The notes under the pieces were generated by a model. The model was not told the DNA's origin, did no database searches, and was given only the letters and a program-made list of their open reading frames with translations. Shown piece by piece: positions 61,013-64,000 of a stretch of DNA of 64,000 nt. The translations under genes and the position numbers were made by a program. How positions within the stretch are numbered: the first letter of the stretch is position 1; each line of letters begins with the position of its first letter. This stretch comes from RHLJ01 sp963974345 (GTDB lineage Bacteria; Bacteroidota; Rhodothermia; Balneolales; Balneolaceae): positions 62,001-126,000 of the forward strand of contig CAXBBW010000001.1 in assembly GCA_963974345.1 (NCBI GenBank), written 5' to 3'.

Positions 61013-63059
61013 TATCTAGTGTAGTTTCAAATTGCAACTCATTTTCTGGATATATGTTATTTAGAACAGAGCTAATCCGAGACTCTTTTTCTCTATTTAT
61101 TATTTCAAAAATAATTGCGTCTTCACTTTCATAATAAACTTTAATATTTCTTCCCTTCATACCTGAAAATACCTGAATCCATTGTTCCATATCTTTCATA
61201 GTATTTTGTGAATCATACAAAATACCTTGCTGTATCGCTGAATATGGAGGTTTTTCCAAGAAAAGAAAGATACTTGCAGGTGGAATTTCTTTTTGAGTAC
61301 GTAAAGCTTTAGGAACTAATAAGTACTGTTGGTAAAGCGAATCTATTATACCATAGTTATCCAAAAAGAACTCATAGTTCATAAAAAAATGTCTATTCTC
61401 TGCCAACCCCCTATCCAATTCTGGGCTTACAGTTGCATAGGTATAAGGGACGCGTTCATTTACTATAGTATAATAAGCGTCAAAAAAACCATTGGGCAGT
61501 GTTTCTGGTAAAGATCTGCTTATAAATATACCTCCTTGTAAAAAAATAATAGAAAGAATTCCAATTATAGCGATGCTACCATTTAAAAAAGTAAAAATTC
61601 GATTTGATTTATTTTTTAGGAATTCAAATAATCTTAAAACGTTTAGAAAGACAATTCCAATAAAGACTGAAATAGTGACCGAATAAAATAAATTTAGTTG
61701 ATCTGGATCGATTATTATATAGGAAAACGGAAAAAAGGGAGTATAAATAAATGAAATTATTGCGAATAGAATTAAGAAAACAAGTTCCTTTTTTTGGGTG
61801 GTTTTCTTTAATAAAAGAAATACGATATTTATTAGAATTAAAAACACTGCCCCTTCGAAATAATAGATACTTAACCTATCTAAGTAAACAACCAAGTTTG
61901 GAAAATAACTAAATACTAATGTGTCAAAAAGTTCTTGTTGGAAGAAATCACGAATTGAAATTCCATTTAAAAAACAAACAATTATATAAGGTGAAATCGC
62001 AAGAATAATTATTAAAAATAGTTTTGCAAATATTGAGAGAAATCGTTTTAAATATTGAGATAATGGAAGTGTTAATAAACCTAGCAATAGGACAGGTATA
62101 AGTACGATTATAAATACAAATAGATTAACTAGGGCAGTTGCAAAAATACCCATCGATATATAAAACCAAAAAGCCTTTTTATCTAATCGTATATGCCTCA
62201 AAAAAAACACACATGTTGGGATAGCAAAACATAATGCCAATGATATAGAGTTAGCCTCAACCTCAAAATCTAGAATAATCGGTGTTAAATACATCGGCGT
62301 AAAAGAATAAATAGCCATACCTACTAAAGATGCCACCTGATTCTTCGAATCTGTAATTACATTAATTACCCAAAATATAATCAGTGCTAAAAAGAAACTT
62401 GTTAAAGCTCCTAAAATATGAAGAATCAACTCTGGCGTAACTTGCGTAAGAGTACTAAATACATGTACCAACGCATGCATACCTCGTGGCTCTGGAATTA
62501 CTTCAAAATATTGTTGCAGAGATAATGCTTTTACGTGACTTAGTTCAAAGTACCAAGTTCTACTAAATGGAGCAGAATTTTGAAGTGCTGGTATAATTCT
62601 GATAAATGCTGCAATCGATGCAATTATAAAAGCTAAAACTTGAGGTGTAGTATTTCTTAAATCGATCGAAGGTTTTTTTAGAAAGCGATTTTTAAAACGA
62701 TCCCATAATGAACTAGTATTCTCGATAACACGCACATGTTGAGAAATTAAACGAGTTTCAATGGAAAGGAGAACTTCATATAAAGTTAATCCATCTCTCC
62801 ACCTTTTTATTATATAAACAATTACGGGAATACAAATAAGGGTTATAAAAAGGCTTATAAAGTCGTAGAGGTTTAATACTGTTAGAATAAAAACATCCAC
62901 TACAATTAACCCACCTAGTCCAACCCAAGAATACATTAATAGATCTATTCCACTTTCCTTTTTTATTTTTGGAAGAAATAATGGAGCTAACATTCCAAAA
63001 AGTAGGTAAAAACAAACAATGATTCGTAAGACCGCAAAAATACCTTGATATAAATACAT
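60999..63059 (-). CDS. Large polytopic membrane protein, GT-C-like topology
   Basis: I do not recognise the family. The 686-residue protein has roughly 13-14 hydrophobic helices from residue 6 to ~510 and then a ~170-residue soluble C-terminal domain (SRSLPETLPNGFFDAYYTIVNERVPYTY...) that should lie in the periplasm. The shape, many helices plus one extracytoplasmic C-terminal domain with early RTWYFELSHVKALSLQQYFEVIPEPRGMHAL, resembles membrane glycosyltransferases of the GT-C type. Its gene is wedged between the hydrolase-like and deacetylase-barrel genes (3-bp gap, 14-bp overlap), so a role in the same polysaccharide pathway is inferred. Confidence 0.7.
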   Translation of the reverse strand: MYLYQGIFAVLRIIVCFYLLFGMLAPLFLPKIKKESGIDLLMYSWVGLGGLIVVDVFILTVLNLYDFISLFITLICIPVIVYIIKRWRDGLTLYEVLLSIETRLISQHVRVIENTSSLWDRFKNRFLKKPSIDLRNTTPQVLAFIIASIAAFIRIIPALQNSAPFSRTWYFELSHVKALSLQQYFEVIPEPRGMHALVHVFSTLTQVTPELILHILGALTSFFLALIIFWVINVITDSKNQVASLVGMAIYSFTPMYLTPIILDFEVEANSISLALCFAIPTCVFFLRHIRLDKKAFWFYISMGIFATALVNLFVFIIVLIPVLLLGLLTLPLSQYLKRFLSIFAKLFLIIILAISPYIIVCFLNGISIRDFFQQELFDTLVFSYFPNLVVYLDRLSIYYFEGAVFLILINIVFLLLKKTTQKKELVFLILFAIISFIYTPFFPFSYIIIDPDQLNLFYSVTISVFIGIVFLNVLRLFEFLKNKSNRIFTFLNGSIAIIGILSIIFLQGGIFISRSLPETLPNGFFDAYYTIVNERVPYTYATVSPELDRGLAENRHFFMNYEFFLDNYGIIDSLYQQYLLVPKALRTQKEIPPASIFLFLEKPPYSAIQQGILYDSQNTMKDMEQWIQVFSGMKGRNIKVYYESEDAIIFEIINREKESRISSVLNNIYPENELQFETTLDNEDK

Positions 63060-63062
63060 GAG

Positions 63063-63938
63063 CTAATTTACCTTAATCTTATTAGCAACTCTTTCGGGCT
63101 TTACTGGTAATTGGTTGAGCTGGATATTGCTTATAAAATATGGAAAATAAAGAGAGTCTAATCTTACTTTAATTTCCTTAAGAGCTGAAGGTTCTTCTGC
63201 AAAATCTACAATTAAAAAAGGAAGGTTATACTTTTTTGAGGCTGCAGATATAATTTCAACACGCTCATGAAAAGAATTTAGATCTTTTATGTAATAATCT
63301 TTATTAATGAAATTATATCCAGATGCTATATCTTCTATCAAAACCGCATCTATCACATTTTTTGATTCTTCTAGTAGAAACAATCCTGCATTTTGTATAA
63401 TTATTGTTTTAGGATATCGATCTCTTACCCCTTTTATAACTTCTACCATAAATGGAATAAGGTTTGATCTTTCGGTATAAGGAGAGACCGAATCAATAGT
63501 ATCTAAAAAAACACCATCAACTCCTTTTATCATAATCTCTGGTAACACTTTATCAAGTATAATCGCTCTTGTTTCGTCACTCTCTAAGTTTAGATAAGAA
63601 CTATTCCAATTTTCATTTATACCTAGAAACCCTTCCTCTTCCAAAAGAGGAAAGTACCATCTGTTTAAGTCTACCTCCCCTAAAGTCATATATGCGATAA
63701 TTGTAGTACCTGTAGCTTTAAGTGCATTAATTTCTGATTTAGAATAAAAATCAGGTTCAATAATTACTAACTCATAGTTCTTTATTTGCTCTGGAGTTAC
63801 CTTAGCATAACAGACTCCAAAAGGTGTTTTTTTGAGTAAAAAATTACCGTTTAAATTCTTAGACGTATCACATTGAGTTATTAACAAAGAAACCCCAAAT
63901 AGAAATAAAACATAAAGATTATTTTTTGCCCTATTCAT
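63063..63938 (-). CDS. GH114/PelA-hydrolase-like lipoprotein
   Basis: A 291-residue lipoprotein (signal LYVLFLFGVSLLITQC, Cys23) from the ATG at 63936-63938; a TTG three codons earlier is rejected. The mature part is a TIM-barrel of the endo-alpha-1,4-polygalactosaminidase/TM1410 type: AYMTLGEVD with Glu88, GVDGVFLDTIDS with Asp146, and AVLIEDIASGYNF with Glu202, matching the Asp/Glu catalytic layout of PelA-type hydrolases. It would cleave galactosamine-containing exopolysaccharide. The ATG lies within the last codons of the upstream gene (8-base overlap), and the large membrane protein begins three bases after its stop. Confidence 0.82.
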   Translation of the reverse strand: MNRAKNNLYVLFLFGVSLLITQCDTSKNLNGNFLLKKTPFGVCYAKVTPEQIKNYELVIIEPDFYSKSEINALKATGTTIIAYMTLGEVDLNRWYFPLLEEEGFLGINENWNSSYLNLESDETRAIILDKVLPEIMIKGVDGVFLDTIDSVSPYTERSNLIPFMVEVIKGVRDRYPKTIIIQNAGLFLLEESKNVIDAVLIEDIASGYNFINKDYYIKDLNSFHERVEIISAASKKYNLPFLIVDFAEEPSALKEIKVRLDSLYFPYFISNIQLNQLPVKPERVANKIKVN

Positions 63939-64000
63939 TAGTACCAAGAGTACAACATTTTTCCCAGCCTAACATTTTAACAAGCTCAATTACAGTTGGT
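63931..64000 (-). CDS. C-terminal end of an upstream gene, truncated by the window
   Basis: Minus-strand codons from the window edge to TAG at 63931-63933 read PTVIELVKMLGWEKCCTLGTNE then stop. The 8-base overlap of its end with the hydrolase ATG supports a real coding end and translational coupling. The family cannot be named from 22 residues; it should be another component of the polysaccharide locus. Confidence 0.55.
   Translation of the reverse strand, partial: PTVIELVKMLGWEKCCTLGTNE

Overview
The window is a low-GC (roughly 35% by eye) chromosomal segment of a Gram-negative bacterium. Outer-membrane lipoproteins, TonB proteins, BamD, lone 16-stranded-type barrels and families typical of the Bacteroidota/Rhodothermota/Balneolota (DUF2480, carboxypeptidase-regulatory plus DUF5686-type barrel, TolB-propeller amidohydrolase, SUF-only Fe-S assembly) point to that superphylum; a marine Balneola-like organism is my best guess, made from family content only. 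Shine-Dalgarno-like AGGAG boxes precede several genes, and TTG starts appear repeatedly. I saw no tRNA, rRNA, CRISPR array, transposase or prophage gene.

Layout. 1-197 is the start of a truncated membrane protein (-). 266-3277 (+): der, a 7-TM protein, an AhpE/BCP-like peroxiredoxin and a lone receiver domain. 3293-8403 (-): two tandem TonB paralogues, a diacylglycerol-kinase-like lipid kinase, DUF952, and a three-gene RimK cassette (retropepsin-like protease, ATP-grasp ligase, aspartoacylase-like hydrolase). 8500-10126 (+): a small secreted barrel-like protein and a D-threonine aldolase/D-serine dehydratase-like enzyme. 10165-21681 (-): a propeller-amidohydrolase, a DUF5686-type outer-membrane protein, LD-carboxypeptidase, nadD, bamD, a short-chain prenyl synthase, type 2 IPP isomerase and an SDR. 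22011-28626 (-): the SUF operon sufB-C-D-S-nfu-sufA-DUF2480, interrupted by several interspersed palindromic repeats. 28845-36897 (-): manA, then a tightly packed greA-nudix-barrel-ackA-caspase-like lipoprotein-EamA-pta run. 37011-38240 (-): an MFS exporter. 38381-50837 (+): trmH, metG, a GH13 debranching enzyme, an SNF transporter, efp-accB-accC-gcvH-guaA, and an LpoA-like TPR/periplasmic-binding protein. 50840-56795 (-): mltG, an Omp85-like barrel, a 7TM SpoIIE-type phosphatase, an HD hydrolase, TM2 and DUF2752 proteins. 57104-64000 (-): a probable exopolysaccharide modification and export locus.

How the genes work together. Housekeeping units dominate: isoprenoid precursors (idi-2 plus prenyl synthase), Fe-S assembly, acetate metabolism (pta/ackA), fatty-acid entry (accB/accC), cell-wall turnover (mltG, LD-carboxypeptidase, LpoA-like). 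Most adjacent same-strand genes overlap by 1-22 nt or sit within a few bases, so long co-transcribed units are likely.

Most notable: (i) the right-hand locus resembles the Pel polysaccharide system rearranged, with a GH114/PelA-hydrolase-like lipoprotein, a large unfamiliar membrane protein, and one 1302-residue lipoprotein that joins a deacetylase-like domain, helical repeats and an outer-membrane barrel (a PelA-PelB-like fusion); (ii) a lipoprotein with an SH3-like segment and a caspase fold whose His and Cys are both replaced, embedded between ackA and pta; (iii) a ~76-bp imperfect-palindrome repeat family clustered between 20.8 and 29.9 kb, together with a second family of GC-rich hairpins inside the SUF operon; (iv) a perfect 9-bp inverted repeat in the sufB leader.
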